A stretch of DNA of 64,000 nucleotides, taken from NCBI RefSeq assembly GCF_000309385.1, contig NZ_JH976537.1:1700214-1764213 (forward strand), written 5' to 3'. A program made the translations under genes and the position numbers. This document shows positions 18,127 through 27,512 of this stretch, in pieces; position 1 is the stretch's first letter, and each line of letters starts with the position of its first letter. The notes under the pieces were generated by a model that made no database searches, was not told the origin of the DNA, and saw only the letters and a list, made by a program, of their open reading frames with translations. The DNA comes from Nodosilinea nodulosa PCC 7104. GTDB lineage: Bacteria; Cyanobacteriota; Cyanobacteriia; Phormidesmidales; Phormidesmidaceae.

Positions 18127-18765
18127 CTACTGGGCCTCAAGCTTTGCGCGCAGCCACTGGCGAAAGCCCTTCACCCAGGTGGTTTCTCCCACGGTCTGGC
18201 TCTCCTGCAAAAACCGCAGCACATCCCCCTGGTTAAGCAGCGGCAGCACAGTGGATGCCCGCTGGGGCCGATAGCCGCCCTCCCCCAGCGCATAGATCGT
18301 CAGCGTTTCGCCATTGAATCGCCATACCTCTGGCACCCCCAGGGCTGCATAGATCGCCATGCGATTTAGCGAACTGCTGGTGTTGTCTATCTCAATGGCA
18401 AGGTCAGGGGGTGGGTCAATGGTCAGGTCGATCGCGTCTTTGCCGCGAACGGCTTGCTCATGCTGAATGTAGTAGCACTGGTCAGGCTCTAGCCCCTGCC
18501 TCAAATCTTCTCGGCTCCAGGTGGTCGACCCCAAACTGCGAATTTCAGTATTGGTCTCTTCAGTGGTGACTTCAACCATTCGGCCCATGAGCTTTTTGTA
18601 GCCTTCGTGGGGAGGGAGCGGCACCATAATCTCCAGGGTTCCCTGGTCGTAGGTCAGCCGCTGGCCGGGGGCAGTTTCCAGATCGCGCACCAGACTTTGG
18701 TAAGTCGCCCAACTGACTCCCTGCAAGGTAATTTGATTTCGGAGTGGGGTAATGACCGCTGTCAT
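18127..18765 (-). CDS. Uma2-family (DUF820) endonuclease-like protein
   Basis: The 212-residue protein has the Uma2 pattern: an N-terminal VSWATYQSLVRDLETAPGQRLTYDQGTLEIMVPLPPHE stretch with the conserved Tyr-x-x-Gly-x-Leu-Glu, then PPPDLAIEIDNTSSSLNRMAIYAALGVPEVWRF, where the PD-(D/E)xK-type acidic residues lie. Uma2 genes are amplified in cyanobacteria and are mobile; their function is unsettled. It is convergent with xisI and divergent from speA. Confidence 0.88.
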   Translation of the reverse strand: MTAVITPLRNQITLQGVSWATYQSLVRDLETAPGQRLTYDQGTLEIMVPLPPHEGYKKLMGRMVEVTTEETNTEIRSLGSTTWSREDLRQGLEPDQCYYIQHEQAVRGKDAIDLTIDPPPDLAIEIDNTSSSLNRMAIYAALGVPEVWRFNGETLTIYALGEGGYRPQRASTVLPLLNQGDVLRFLQESQTVGETTWVKGFRQWLRAKLEAQ

Positions 18766-18977
18766 CGGCAGCCTCCTGATAGCTTGTATTGTACTGGCCT
18801 AGTCCGGGCGATAGGGTAGCCCATGCCCTAGGCCCAATTCTCTGCCCCCTAGAGGCTGTCTTTGCCAGCCTGAGCCGCTATTCCGCCATGGCTCTTTGTT
18901 ACAATTTGGGTCGCGCCCCTTGCGGCAGAACTTCCTGGCCGCTGACCCACGCCTCTACCCAGCGAGCCTCTCCCCCT

Positions 18978-20969
18978 ATGAATATGGCCCAGCCTCCGTC
19001 GCCGTCTTCCCTGTCGCCGTCCCCTCGCCTGCACCGGGCCAACCTAGAAAACATGCTGCAATCCGCTGAAACCGTGGCCGCCCCCTGGACGATTGAAGAC
19101 AGCGAGGAGCTGTACCGCATTCACAGCTGGGGCGAGCCGTACTTTTCGATCAACGCCGAGGGCCATTTGACGGTGTCGCCCAGGGGCGATCGCGGCGGCT
19201 CTCTCGATCTGCTCGATCTAGTCGAGGCCATTAAGCAGCGCAACCTCAATCTGCCGCTGCTGATTCGCTTTTCAGATATTCTCGAAGACCGCATTGAGCG
19301 CATCAATGCCTGCTTTGCCAAAGCGATCGCCCGCTACAAGTACAGCGGCGTGTATCGGGGGGTGTTTCCGGTCAAGTGCAACCAGCAGCGCCAGCTGCTC
19401 GAAGACGTGGTGCGCTACGGCAGACCCTACCAGTTTGGCCTGGAGGCCGGGTCTAAACCCGAGCTGCTGATTGCCCTGGCCACCCTCGATACGCCGGGGG
19501 CGCTGCTGATCTGCAACGGCTACAAAGATAAGGACTATATCGAAACCGCCATGCTGGGCCAGCGGCTGGGTCAGCAGCCCATCATCGTGATCGAGCAGAT
19601 GAACGAGCTGGCGATCGCGATCGAGGCCAGCCAGCGGCTCGGCATTCGCCCCGTGCTCGGGGTGCGGGCCAAGCTCAGCACCAAGGGCAGCGGGCGCTGG
19701 GGCATTTCGGCGGGCGATCGGGCCAAGTTTGGCCTCACGGTGCCCGAAATTTTAGCGGTGGTCGATCGCCTGCGCGAGGCCAACCTGCTCGACTGCCTCC
19801 AGCTTTTGCACTTTCACATTGGCTCACAGATTTCGGCCATTAGCGTGGTCAAAGAGGCCCTGCGGGAGGCCAGCCGCATCTACGTAGAGCTGGCGGAGCT
19901 GGGCGCTGGCATGCGCTATCTGGACGTGGGCGGCGGCCTGGCGGTAGACTACGACGGCTCAAAAACCACCTTCTACGCCTCAAAAAACTACAGCACCCAA
20001 AACTACGCCAACGACGTGGTGGCCGAGGTGCAAGAGGCCTGCCGGGTAAAGGGAATACCGGTGCCCACCCTGGTCAGCGAGAGCGGGCGGGCGCTGGTGT
20101 CCCACCAGTCGGTGCTGGTGTTTGACGTGCTGGGCAGCAGCGATGCCCCCTCCCACGAGGATGTCGAGGTGCCCGGCGAAGACGACCACGTGATTTTGCG
20201 CGAGCTGTACGAAATCTACCAAAACCTCAGCGCCAGCACCGTACAGGAGCTGTACAACGACGCCGTGCAGTTCAAAGAAGAAGCCATCAGCCTGTTTAAC
20301 TTTGGCTATCTCAGCCTGTCGGCGCGGGCGCGGGCCGAGCGGCTGTTTTGGTCCTGCTGCCGCCGGGCGCTGTCGGTGGTCAGCGATGCCGACCACGTGC
20401 CCGAAGACATCGAGGAGCTGCACCAGAGCATGGCCTCGATCTACTACATCAACCTGTCGGTGTTTCAGTCTATGCCCGACACCTGGGCGATCGACCAAAT
20501 TTTTCCGATTTTGCCGATTCACCGCCTCAACGAAGAGCCGAGCTGCCGAGGCACCCTGGCCGACCTCACCTGCGACAGCGACGGCAAAATCACCAAATTT
20601 ATCGACCTGCGCGACGTTAAGCAGGTGTTAGAGCTGCACCCGCTCAACCCTGACCAGCCCTACTACCTGGGCATGTTCCTGGGCGGGGCCTATCAAGAAA
20701 TTATGGGCAATCTGCACAATTTGTTTGGCGACACCAACGCGGTGCACATTCACATGACGCCCAAGGGTTATCAGGTGGAACAGGTAGTCAAGGGCGACAC
20801 CATGACCGAGGTGCTGGGCTACGTGCAGTACGACGCCGAAGACATGATTGAGAACATTCGCAGGCGATCGGAGCGGGCGCTTCAGGACAGTCAGATTACC
20901 CTGGAAGAGTCGCAGCTGCTGATTCAGCACTACGAGCGTAGCCTTAGTCAGTACACCTATTTGGCTTAG
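18978..20969 (+). CDS. speA: Biosynthetic arginine decarboxylase
   Basis: The enzyme of about 663 residues makes agmatine from arginine, the first step of putrescine and polyamine synthesis. The PLP-binding lysine is K133 in FPVKCNQQ. Other landmarks are GRWGISAGDRAKFGL, the HFHIGSQ motif and YLDVGGGLAVDYDGS, which bind the phosphate of PLP and substrate. Length matches other SpeA proteins (about 650-660). The frame is open from 18789, but the ATG at 18978 (MNMAQPPS) fits better. The gene stands alone; the next gene is pstS, 560 bp away. Confidence 0.94.
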   Translation: MNMAQPPSPSSLSPSPRLHRANLENMLQSAETVAAPWTIEDSEELYRIHSWGEPYFSINAEGHLTVSPRGDRGGSLDLLDLVEAIKQRNLNLPLLIRFSDILEDRIERINACFAKAIARYKYSGVYRGVFPVKCNQQRQLLEDVVRYGRPYQFGLEAGSKPELLIALATLDTPGALLICNGYKDKDYIETAMLGQRLGQQPIIVIEQMNELAIAIEASQRLGIRPVLGVRAKLSTKGSGRWGISAGDRAKFGLTVPEILAVVDRLREANLLDCLQLLHFHIGSQISAISVVKEALREASRIYVELAELGAGMRYLDVGGGLAVDYDGSKTTFYASKNYSTQNYANDVVAEVQEACRVKGIPVPTLVSESGRALVSHQSVLVFDVLGSSDAPSHEDVEVPGEDDHVILRELYEIYQNLSASTVQELYNDAVQFKEEAISLFNFGYLSLSARARAERLFWSCCRRALSVVSDADHVPEDIEELHQSMASIYYINLSVFQSMPDTWAIDQIFPILPIHRLNEEPSCRGTLADLTCDSDGKITKFIDLRDVKQVLELHPLNPDQPYYLGMFLGGAYQEIMGNLHNLFGDTNAVHIHMTPKGYQVEQVVKGDTMTEVLGYVQYDAEDMIENIRRRSERALQDSQITLEESQLLIQHYERSLSQYTYLA

Positions 20970-21050
20970 GCGAGCTTAGGTTGACTTGGTCGGTTTGGTG
21001 CCGCTGGGCGGCGGCGATCGCAAGTTCTGCGCCAATCAAAAGCGCTAATC

Positions 21051-21131
21051 TATAGCCATAGTCCTATGGATGTTAAAACGTTTTAACGTCCATAGGGTTT
21101 CTGGATGTCACCAACGTGACCTATGGCTATA
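21051..21131 (+). mobile_element. MITE-like family A, copy 1 (shortened)
   Basis: The 81-bp element starts TATAGCCATAG and ends CTATGGCTATA, forming terminal inverted repeats. The core is an inverted repeat around AAACGTTT. The right half (TTCTGGATGTC..ACCAACGTGAC) matches copies 2-4, but the left arm is about 25 bp shorter. Confidence 0.75.
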
Positions 21132-21150
21132 AATCCTAATTTAAGCGTTT

Positions 21151-21190
21151 CTTTAACGGATCTTCTGCTGATTTTAACTCGCTCTTAACC
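21151..21190 (+). promoter_or_regulatory. Candidate Pho box of the pst operon
   Basis: TTAAC occurs at 21153, 21174 and 21185, with a degenerate TTCTG at 21163, giving a spacing of about 10-11 bp. Direct repeats of (C/T)TTAACC-type octamers with this phasing are the PhoB/SphR binding sites known in cyanobacteria. The site lies about 340 bp before pstS, so it would suit a distal promoter. Confidence 0.5.
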
Positions 21191-21528
21191 CAGGAGGGCT
21201 GCTTTTTTGCGTTTGCCAAAGGCGATCGCATTCAGTTTAGATTTAGCCTGAAAAAATAACCTGTTCTTTACCTTGGCGAGGTAAGAAATAGATGACTATG
21301 AGCTTGGCCCCCATCAAAGGACATGCTTTTTTTCGGTGTAAACAAGTGTGATATATGTATCACTGAGCTGGTGCACAGATTGCTACCGCCTTGAGGGGCA
21401 AATGGGAAAAAACGTGGCCATCAATCAGCTTGACTTGTCTGGAAGATGGGTTTGATTTTTGATTTGGCTGCGCTCCTTTGTCGATACGGTCTGAGAAAGA
21501 TTTATAGCTGTTGATTGGTTGACTAATC

Positions 21529-22665
21529 ATGCTTCAAAGAATGCCAAAAATTAAGATTGATCTACGTCTAGCTGCCGCTTTGCTGCTGGCGGCTGGGGTG
21601 ACTGCCTGCGGCAGTTCTACCTCAACTCCCGACGACACCGCCATGGACGGTGGCGACGCTATGCAGGGTGAGAAAATTGCCCTGGGCGGCAATGTCGCCC
21701 TGACCGGTGCCGGGGCCTCCTTCCCCGCTCCCCTCTACCAAAACTGGTTCATCTCCATGAACAAAGAGGTGCCTGAGCTACAGGTGAACTACCAGTCCGT
21801 GGGTAGCGGCGCTGGGGTCGAGCAGTTTCTGGCCGAGACCGTAGACTTCGGGGCCAGCGACGTCGCCATGAAGGACGATGAGATTGCCCAGGCCAAGCGC
21901 GGCGCCATTCTGCTGCCCATGACCGCTGGCAGCATCGTGTTTGCCTACAACCTGCCCGGCGTTGAGAACCTGAAGCTCAGCCGCGACGCTTACGTTGGCA
22001 TCACCACCGGCAAAATCACCACCTGGAACGATCCGGTGATTGCCGCCGACAACGCCGGCGTAGATCTGCCCAGCACCCCTATCACCTTTGTGCACCGCTC
22101 CGACGGCAGCGGCACCACCGCCGTTTTCACCAAGAATATGTCGGCCATCTCCCCCGATTTTGAGCAGGCCATTGGCGAAGGCAAGAGCGTTGAGTGGCCC
22201 AAGACCGGCAACTTCATTGGGGCCAAGGGCAACGAGGGCGTAACCGCCCAGATTCAGCAGACCGAAGGCTCGATTGGCTACATTGAGTACGGCTACGCCA
22301 AGCAGAACAACGTGCCCTTTGCGACCATTCAGAACAAAGCCGGGAACTTTGTGATGGCCGACGATGAAACCGCAGCGGCTACCCTGGCCAACGTGGAACT
22401 GCCCGAGAACCTGCGGGCCTTTGTTGTGGATGACGATGGCGCTGATTCCTACCCCTTCGTAACCTACACCTGGATGCTGGCCTACAAAGACTATCCCGAT
22501 GCCCAAAAGGCTAAGGCTATGGAAGTGATGATCGAGTACGGTCTAAACCAGGGCCAGGAGGAAGCCAGTGCCCTGGGCTATGTGCCCCTGCCCAAAAACG
22601 TGCGCGAGCGCGTGGCCGCAGCGGCTGATGTGATTAGCCCCGACTACACCATCAAGGTGAAGTAG
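21529..22665 (+). CDS. pstS: Phosphate ABC transporter substrate-binding lipoprotein
   Basis: The 378-residue periplasmic phosphate-binding protein has a lipoprotein signal with a hydrophobic helix ending AAGVTAC, so the cysteine near residue 27 is probably lipidated. The mature protein shows the PstS blocks LTGAGASFPAPLYQNWF, SVGSGAGVEQFLAETVDFGASD and HRSDGSGTT that line the phosphate pocket. A second ATG at 21541 is possible. pstC, pstA and pstB follow in order, so this is the first gene of the high-affinity phosphate uptake operon, probably regulated by phosphate starvation. Confidence 0.95.
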   Translation: MLQRMPKIKIDLRLAAALLLAAGVTACGSSTSTPDDTAMDGGDAMQGEKIALGGNVALTGAGASFPAPLYQNWFISMNKEVPELQVNYQSVGSGAGVEQFLAETVDFGASDVAMKDDEIAQAKRGAILLPMTAGSIVFAYNLPGVENLKLSRDAYVGITTGKITTWNDPVIAADNAGVDLPSTPITFVHRSDGSGTTAVFTKNMSAISPDFEQAIGEGKSVEWPKTGNFIGAKGNEGVTAQIQQTEGSIGYIEYGYAKQNNVPFATIQNKAGNFVMADDETAAATLANVELPENLRAFVVDDDGADSYPFVTYTWMLAYKDYPDAQKAKAMEVMIEYGLNQGQEEASALGYVPLPKNVRERVAAAADVISPDYTIKVK

Positions 22666-22718
22666 GCCCTAGGACTTGACCAAGTTAATTGTGACAGGGG
22701 GCAATGGCCTGGGTTCAA

Positions 22719-22754
22719 GGTTCACGGTATACCTTAAACCGTATACCGTGAACC
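22719..22754 (+). promoter_or_regulatory. Perfect hairpin between pstS and pstC
   Basis: A 14-bp perfect stem (GGTTCACGGTATAC with its complement) encloses an 8-base loop. No T-run follows, so it is not a classic terminator. It could stabilise the pstS message or reduce read-through, giving more binding protein than permease. It also resembles GGTATACGGTATAC-type dispersed repeats. Confidence 0.75.
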
Positions 22755-22868
22755 ATATACCTTGCCTTATCTATCATCTTTGGCTTGGCCGTCTACTAGC
22801 CTACTCGGGGGGAAGCCTGACTTCCCCCCGCTATCTCTGCCTAAGTATCCAATGCAGGTGAGGTCATT

Positions 22869-23798
22869 GTGACTGCTGATACGCCTTCTCCGCCGCCCAG
22901 CGATCGCCAGCGCACGCCCTTTGAAAAGGGGCTAGATCGGTTTTTCGAGGGCACAACCCTGACATTTGCCCTATTTATTTTGCTGCTGCTGATAGCCATT
23001 GGTCTGCTGATTCTGGTAGACGCCTGGCCTGCCATTAAAGAATTTGGCCTCGGCTTTTTGTGGACTAGCAGCTGGAACCCTGTGGCCGGGCGCGAGTCGT
23101 ACGGGGTGCTGCCCATGGTCTACGGCACCCTGGTCAGCTCGGCGATCGCCCTGCTGATTGCCGTTCCCCTGGGTCTCGGCACCGCCCTGTTCCTCAGCGA
23201 GAATTTTATTCCCCTCAAAATTCGCACCGTGCTGGTGTTCATGGTGGAGCTGCTGGCGGCTATTCCCAGCGTGGTCTACGGCCTCTGGGGCATCTTTGTG
23301 CTAATTCCGGCGCTGAAGTGGTTTTTGGGCCTGTTCGGCATTCCGTTTACCGGGCCAAGCATGCTGGCCGCCTCCCTGGTGCTGGCGATTATGATTTTGC
23401 CGATTATCACCGCCATCTCCCGCGACTCGCTGGCGGCACTTCCCCCCGAACTGCGCCAGGGTTCCTACGGGCTGGGGGCGACCCGCTGGGGCACTATCTT
23501 TAGGGTGCTGATTCCGGCGGCGATTTCGGGCATCGTGGGCGGTGTGATGCTGGCCCTGGGCCGCGCCATGGGCGAAACCATGGCCGTAACGATGCTGATC
23601 GGCAACTCAAACACCATCAGCCTGTCGCTGCTCGCGCCTAGCAACACGATTTCATCGCTGCTGGCGAATCAATTTGCCGAGGCCAAGGGCATTCAGGTGG
23701 CAGCACTGATGTACGCTGCCTTTGTGCTGGTAATTTTGACGCTGATTGTCAATATTCTGGCCGACTGGATTGTGCGCAAACTCCAGGCCAAGTACTAG
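22869..23798 (+). CDS. pstC: Phosphate ABC transporter permease PstC
   Basis: The 309-residue inner-membrane permease has six predicted membrane helices. The first follows a hydrophilic N-terminus with an FEKGLDRFFEGTTLTFALF segment. The coupling loop AALPPELRQGSYGLGATRW matches the EAA motif of ABC permeases and contacts PstB. It starts with GTG at 22869. It pairs with PstA to form the channel for phosphate. It lies 203 bp after pstS, the gap containing a hairpin. Confidence 0.95.
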   Translation: MTADTPSPPPSDRQRTPFEKGLDRFFEGTTLTFALFILLLLIAIGLLILVDAWPAIKEFGLGFLWTSSWNPVAGRESYGVLPMVYGTLVSSAIALLIAVPLGLGTALFLSENFIPLKIRTVLVFMVELLAAIPSVVYGLWGIFVLIPALKWFLGLFGIPFTGPSMLAASLVLAIMILPIITAISRDSLAALPPELRQGSYGLGATRWGTIFRVLIPAAISGIVGGVMLALGRAMGETMAVTMLIGNSNTISLSLLAPSNTISSLLANQFAEAKGIQVAALMYAAFVLVILTLIVNILADWIVRKLQAKY

Positions 23799-23833
23799 GT
23801 ATCCCAGGACGTTTTGAGCGATGAGAGGCAACC

Positions 23834-24733
23834 ATGACCGCGCATTCTGAGGCTTCCGCCCATTCTTTTGACGCTAAGAGCCTAAAGGCCAACAGGTCCA
23901 GCTCCCGCAACCTGTTCAATATCGTCATGACCGGGCTGGCGGGGCTGTGCATTCTGCTAGCTCTAATCCCCCTGGTGCTGGTTCTGTTCTATGTGTTTGC
24001 AAACGGGTTCAACCGCCTCGATCTAGACTTGTTTACGCAGCTACCGCCGCCGCCGGGGGGTACAGGGGGAGGTATTGCCAACGCCATCGGCGGGACGGTG
24101 ATCGTGGTGGCCATCTCGACCATCATTTCGGTGCCCATTGGGGTCTTGTGCGCCATCTGGCTGTCTGAGTTTGGCGGCGATGACACCTCCATTGACGAGT
24201 ACGTGCGCTTTGGCGTCAATATCCTGGCCGGGGTACCCTCCATTATTGCCGGGGTGTTTATCTACGGCATCATGGTGCGCCCAGGCCGTCCGGGCTACTC
24301 CGCCCTGGCCGGGGGCGTGGCCCTCGCGGTGCTGATGCTGCCCACGATTATTCGCACCGCCGACGAAGCCCTCAAAATTGTGCCCCAGGAGATTCGCTGG
24401 GCCGCCCTGGGAGTAGGGGCATCTAAGTATCAAACGGTGCTCAAGGTGGTGCTGCCGGCGGCCATTCCGGCGATTTTGACCGGGGTTACCCTGGCGATCG
24501 CTCGGGCCGCAGGCGAGACTGCCCCGCTCATTTTCACCGCCCTATTTTCGCCTTTCCGGTTCAACGGCATTACCCAGCCCATCGCCACCCTCGCGGTGCT
24601 GGTGTACAACTTTGCCACGCTGCCTTTTAAGGCCCAGCAGGAGCTAGCCTGGGCGGCCTCGCTGATTCTGGTGCTGATGGTGCTGCTGACCAGCATCATT
24701 GCCCGATTTGCAACCCGTCAGAAAACGTACTAG
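23834..24733 (+). CDS. pstA: Phosphate ABC transporter permease PstA
   Basis: This 299-residue permease has about six membrane helices. Key segments are NAIGGTVIVVAISTIISVPIG, then GVPSIIAGVFIYGIMV, and the EAA-type loop IVPQEIRWAALGVGASKYQTV. It forms the membrane channel with PstC. It starts 35 bp after the pstC stop, in the same operon. Length and motifs are normal. Confidence 0.95.
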   Translation: MTAHSEASAHSFDAKSLKANRSSSRNLFNIVMTGLAGLCILLALIPLVLVLFYVFANGFNRLDLDLFTQLPPPPGGTGGGIANAIGGTVIVVAISTIISVPIGVLCAIWLSEFGGDDTSIDEYVRFGVNILAGVPSIIAGVFIYGIMVRPGRPGYSALAGGVALAVLMLPTIIRTADEALKIVPQEIRWAALGVGASKYQTVLKVVLPAAIPAILTGVTLAIARAAGETAPLIFTALFSPFRFNGITQPIATLAVLVYNFATLPFKAQQELAWAASLILVLMVLLTSIIARFATRQKTY

Positions 24734-24762
24734 TAGAGCCAATTTTTTGGGGAGCCTGAGGA

Positions 24763-25575
24763 ATGGTTGACACAATGCCGAAGAGTGGGACTATGACTGA
24801 CGTAGTGCTGCGGGCCAAGGAATGCGATATCTATTACGGGTCGTACAAAGCCGTACGGGATGTCTCTATCGACATTCCCAGGAACAAAATTACCGCCTTT
24901 ATTGGTCCCTCGGGCTGCGGCAAAAGTACCGTTCTGCGCTGCTTTAACCGCCTCAACGACCTGATTGAGAGCTTTAGCCTCAAGGGCAAGATGACCTACC
25001 ACGGGCAGGATCTCTACGCTCCGGATGTAGACCCCGTAGAGGTGCGCCGCCGCATCGGCATGGTGTTTCAAAAGCCCAACCCTTTCCCCAAAACCATCTA
25101 CGACAATATTGCCTACGGTCCCCGCATTAGCGGTTACAAAGGCGACATGGATGAACTCGTTGAGACTTCGCTGCGCCGCGCCGTGCTGTGGGATGAGGTC
25201 AAAGACAAGCTGCAGGAAAGCGGGTTTTCGCTCTCGGGCGGGCAGCAGCAGCGCCTCTGCATTGCCCGCACCATTGCGGTGCAGCCCGAGGTCGTGCTGA
25301 TGGATGAACCCTGCGCTGCCCTCGACCCCATCTCTACCCTCAAGGTTGAGGAGTTGATGAAAGAGCTAGTGCAGAACTACACCATCATCATCGTCACCCA
25401 CAATATGCAGCAGGCCACCCGAGTGGCCGACTATACCGCCTTTTACAATGCGCAGGTGACTGAAGAGGCTGGGGGCAAGGTGGGCTACCTGGCCGAGTTC
25501 GACAGCACCGAAAAAATCTTCAATGATCCTGAGCAAGAATCGACTCGCGATTACGTCACGGGCCGCTTTGGCTAA
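24763..25575 (+). CDS. pstB: Phosphate ABC transporter ATP-binding protein
   Basis: This 270-residue ATPase has Walker [10 protein letters not shown] at 48-56, the signature [12 protein letters not shown] from 157, Walker B VVLMDEP at 177-183, and the H-loop region VTHNMQQA. It powers phosphate import through PstCA. The NQPFPK-like loop [12 protein letters not shown] is typical of PstB. An alternative start is the ATG ten codons in (MTDVVL). It ends the operon; no phoU is present. Mobile repeats begin 3 bp after its stop codon. Confidence 0.96.
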   Translation: MVDTMPKSGTMTDVVLRAKECDIYYGSYKAVRDVSIDIPRNKITAFIGPSGCGKSTVLRCFNRLNDLIESFSLKGKMTYHGQDLYAPDVDPVEVRRRIGMVFQKPNPFPKTIYDNIAYGPRISGYKGDMDELVETSLRRAVLWDEVKDKLQESGFSLSGGQQQRLCIARTIAVQPEVVLMDEPCAALDPISTLKVEELMKELVQNYTIIIVTHNMQQATRVADYTAFYNAQVTEEAGGKVGYLAEFDSTEKIFNDPEQESTRDYVTGRFG

Positions 25576-25578
25576 GCG

Positions 25579-25689
25579 CTAGTACTATAAGGCGGAAGTT
25601 TAGGGACTATTTCTGCGAGCTAGGGAGCAGGGGAGCTAGGGAGCCAAGCGCGCCAAAGCGGTGGAGATATTTCAGCCTTCGAGTACTAG
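25579..25689. mobile_element. MITE-like family B, copy 1
   Basis: The 111-bp element has imperfect terminal inverted repeats of about 20 bp (CTAGTACTATAAGGCGGAAG at the left; complement of CTAGTACTCGAAGGCTGAAA at the right). It starts 3 bp after pstB. Its left part matches 54590-54657 in the opposite orientation. It has no coding capacity. Confidence 0.7.
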
Positions 25690-25741
25690 GGAAACAGAGT
25701 TCCTATCCAAACAGTCCTGCCGGACTCGTCAGTGCCTCAGG

Positions 25742-25845
25742 TATAGCTGTAGCCAGCCTGGTTAAGACATGTCTCCCACGAACGTTCAAACGTTTGAACG
25801 TTCGTAGGGCTTCTGGATGTCCTAACCAACGTGACTATGGCTATA
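25742..25845 (+). mobile_element. MITE-like family A, copy 2
   Basis: The 104-bp element has TIRs TATAGCTGTAG.. and ..CTATGGCTATA. The core is a 24-bp perfect palindrome centred on CAAACGTTTG with GAACGTTC ends. Flanking repeat parts CTGGTTAAGACATGTCT and TTCTGGATGTCCTAACCAA pair with each other, giving TIRs of about 29 bp. The TATA ends fit insertion into TA. Confidence 0.8.
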
Positions 25846-25879
25846 ACGGCCCTGCGGTAAGCAAACGACCATGGCCAGT

Positions 25880-26743
25880 CTAGAGGTTGGGCTGCTCGGC
25901 GGGCCAGCTGGCCCAGAGCGTAGTGCCGACAATCAGGCTGCCCCCCAGCAGCGTGCGAAAAGACGGCAGTTCTCCCAGCAGCAGGGCGGCCAGGGCGACA
26001 CCGTAAACTGGCTCCAGGGAGCTGATGACGCTGGCGGTTTGGGTTCGCAGCACCGCCAGACTCTCGATAAACAGGGTGTGGGCTACGGCGGTACACAGCA
26101 CCCCCAGCACCATAAGGAGGCCGACTTCTCTGGTGCCCAAGGCCAGACCCGCCAGAGGCGTGACCACCATCAGACTAAGACAGGCAAACAGATCTTGGTA
26201 AAAGGCGATCGCCAGGGCCGAGTACCGCTGCCGGTAACCTTTATTGAACAGTTGCAGCAGCGCAAAGGAGAGCCCCGACAGCAGCCCCCAGATGGCCCCC
26301 AGGGTGGTGGCTGACCCCAGGCGATAGTCGGGAATGACCAGGGCCACCCCAAGGACGACCAGAGCGGCGATCGCGCCATCCCGCCATCGCCACGGAGTTT
26401 TCAGCAGCAGCGGCTCTAGCCCGGTGACAAACACCGGAAAGCTAGAAAAGGTCAGTAGCCCGATCGCCACTGTGGCCAGCTGAATACTGCGGAAAAAGCT
26501 GACCCAGTGAAAGGCCAGCAGCACCCCCAGCAGCACCATGCCCAGCCCGTCTTTGGGCGATCGCAGGCGCGCCGCCCGCTGCCCTAGAACCAAAACCAGC
26601 CCCAGGGCCAGGGCCGCAAATCCGGTGCGGCCCAGCACAATTACCGGGGCAGGCAGGGCCAAAAACTTGCCAAATAGCCCCGACAACCCAAACAAAAACA
26701 CTGCGGTATGCACCTGCAGCAGCGCACTTTTAAGGTGGGGCAT
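25880..26743 (-). CDS. DMT-superfamily (EamA) transporter
   Basis: This integral membrane protein of about 287 residues has ten predicted helices in two EamA repeats. The second repeat has LEPVYGVALAALLLGELPS, the hallmark of EamA proteins, and RTGFAALALGL lies in the first. It probably exports a small metabolite or amino acid. The chosen ATG at 26743 (MPHLKSALLQVHTAVFLFG) fits the family; the frame is open to 26821 with implausible residues. It faces the pst operon from the other side of two MITE copies. Confidence 0.87.
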   Translation of the reverse strand: MPHLKSALLQVHTAVFLFGLSGLFGKFLALPAPVIVLGRTGFAALALGLVLVLGQRAARLRSPKDGLGMVLLGVLLAFHWVSFFRSIQLATVAIGLLTFSSFPVFVTGLEPLLLKTPWRWRDGAIAALVVLGVALVIPDYRLGSATTLGAIWGLLSGLSFALLQLFNKGYRQRYSALAIAFYQDLFACLSLMVVTPLAGLALGTREVGLLMVLGVLCTAVAHTLFIESLAVLRTQTASVISSLEPVYGVALAALLLGELPSFRTLLGGSLIVGTTLWASWPAEQPNL

Positions 26744-26981
26744 GGATAAATGTAGATAGGGTGTATCGATCAGACTGGCATCAACCGGCGTTCTGCAAAT
26801 AGCCCAGGACGAGGTGCGCATTTCACGATATTGATCTCATCTGCGGCGGGTCCCAGGCCCCAAGCTGCCACAGCAGCAGTTGACCTAATCTAGAAGCAGA
26901 ACCGCACTGGACAGGCCTTAGATATTTCATATATTTTGCCGATATGGTTGCCTTAACTTCTAGTGCCGGAGTGAAGTGGTT

Positions 26982-27512
26982 ATGTACCAGGCTTTTACGG
27001 AAGACGAGTGGAACACACTACTGCAAGCACCCATGCAGGCCGTCATGGGGGTGTGTCTGGCCGATCGGGTTGATCCAGTAACATTTTTGCAAGAATTGAA
27101 AGCTGGGGTCGCCATCGTAGCTGAAGAACTCAAGCGGAGCGATCTGGTGGGAGAGCTAACCCCGGCACTAGTGGGTGACATGGCCAAACTCGACGCCGCC
27201 GACGCCCTCGATGGCGAACAGCTCCAGCTCAAAAAACAGTTTGAGCTGCTAGGGCTGATGCAAACCTTCAAAAAGTCCAGCGAGGGCCGAGACTACGCCG
27301 TCGCGCACATGCAAAAAGTGGCCGCCATCCTGGATGCTAAAGTAACGGGTGTACAGGCCACCGAACTCAAGGAGTGGCTGTTGTCGGTTGCCACTAAGGT
27401 CGCCGAGGCTCAGAAGGAGGGCGGTATTATGGGCATTGGAGCCAGCCGCATTAGCGAAAAAGAGAGCGACATGCTCAAAAAGATGGCTGTTGCCCTGGGG
27501 CTGTCTACCTAA
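26982..27512 (+). CDS. Conserved hypothetical protein, TerB-like helical
   Basis: The 176-residue protein has no signal or membrane segment. It seems all-helical, with a repeated pattern in which both halves carry acidic/Leu-rich helices (FTEDEWNTLLQAPMQAVMGVCLADR, and later AKVAEAQKEGGIMGIGASRISEKESDMLKKM). The C-terminal GGIMGIGASRISEKE is distinctive and is found in cyanobacterial proteins of unknown function. An upstream ATG at 26976 is possible. It is separated from its neighbours. Confidence 0.6.
   Translation: MYQAFTEDEWNTLLQAPMQAVMGVCLADRVDPVTFLQELKAGVAIVAEELKRSDLVGELTPALVGDMAKLDAADALDGEQLQLKKQFELLGLMQTFKKSSEGRDYAVAHMQKVAAILDAKVTGVQATELKEWLLSVATKVAEAQKEGGIMGIGASRISEKESDMLKKMAVALGLST

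Larger units (their letters stand above)
20970..21528. other. speA-pstS intergenic region
   Basis: The 559 bp hold a MITE-like element (21051-21131), a candidate Pho box (21151-21190), a small hairpin (TTACCT...AGGTAA near 21270) and a perfect inverted repeat GTGATA/TATCAC at 21348-21363. No open frame with coding character was seen. It is the probable control region of the pst operon. Confidence 0.6.

Noticed and set aside
21348-21363. GTGATA/TATCAC palindrome as an NtcA or CRP site
   Set aside because: The spacing fits neither GTA-N8-TAC nor TGTGA-N6-TCACA, so I keep it only as an inverted repeat.
22676-22861. Open frame of 61 codons between pstS and pstC
   Set aside because: It reads through the perfect hairpin and shows no conserved residues.
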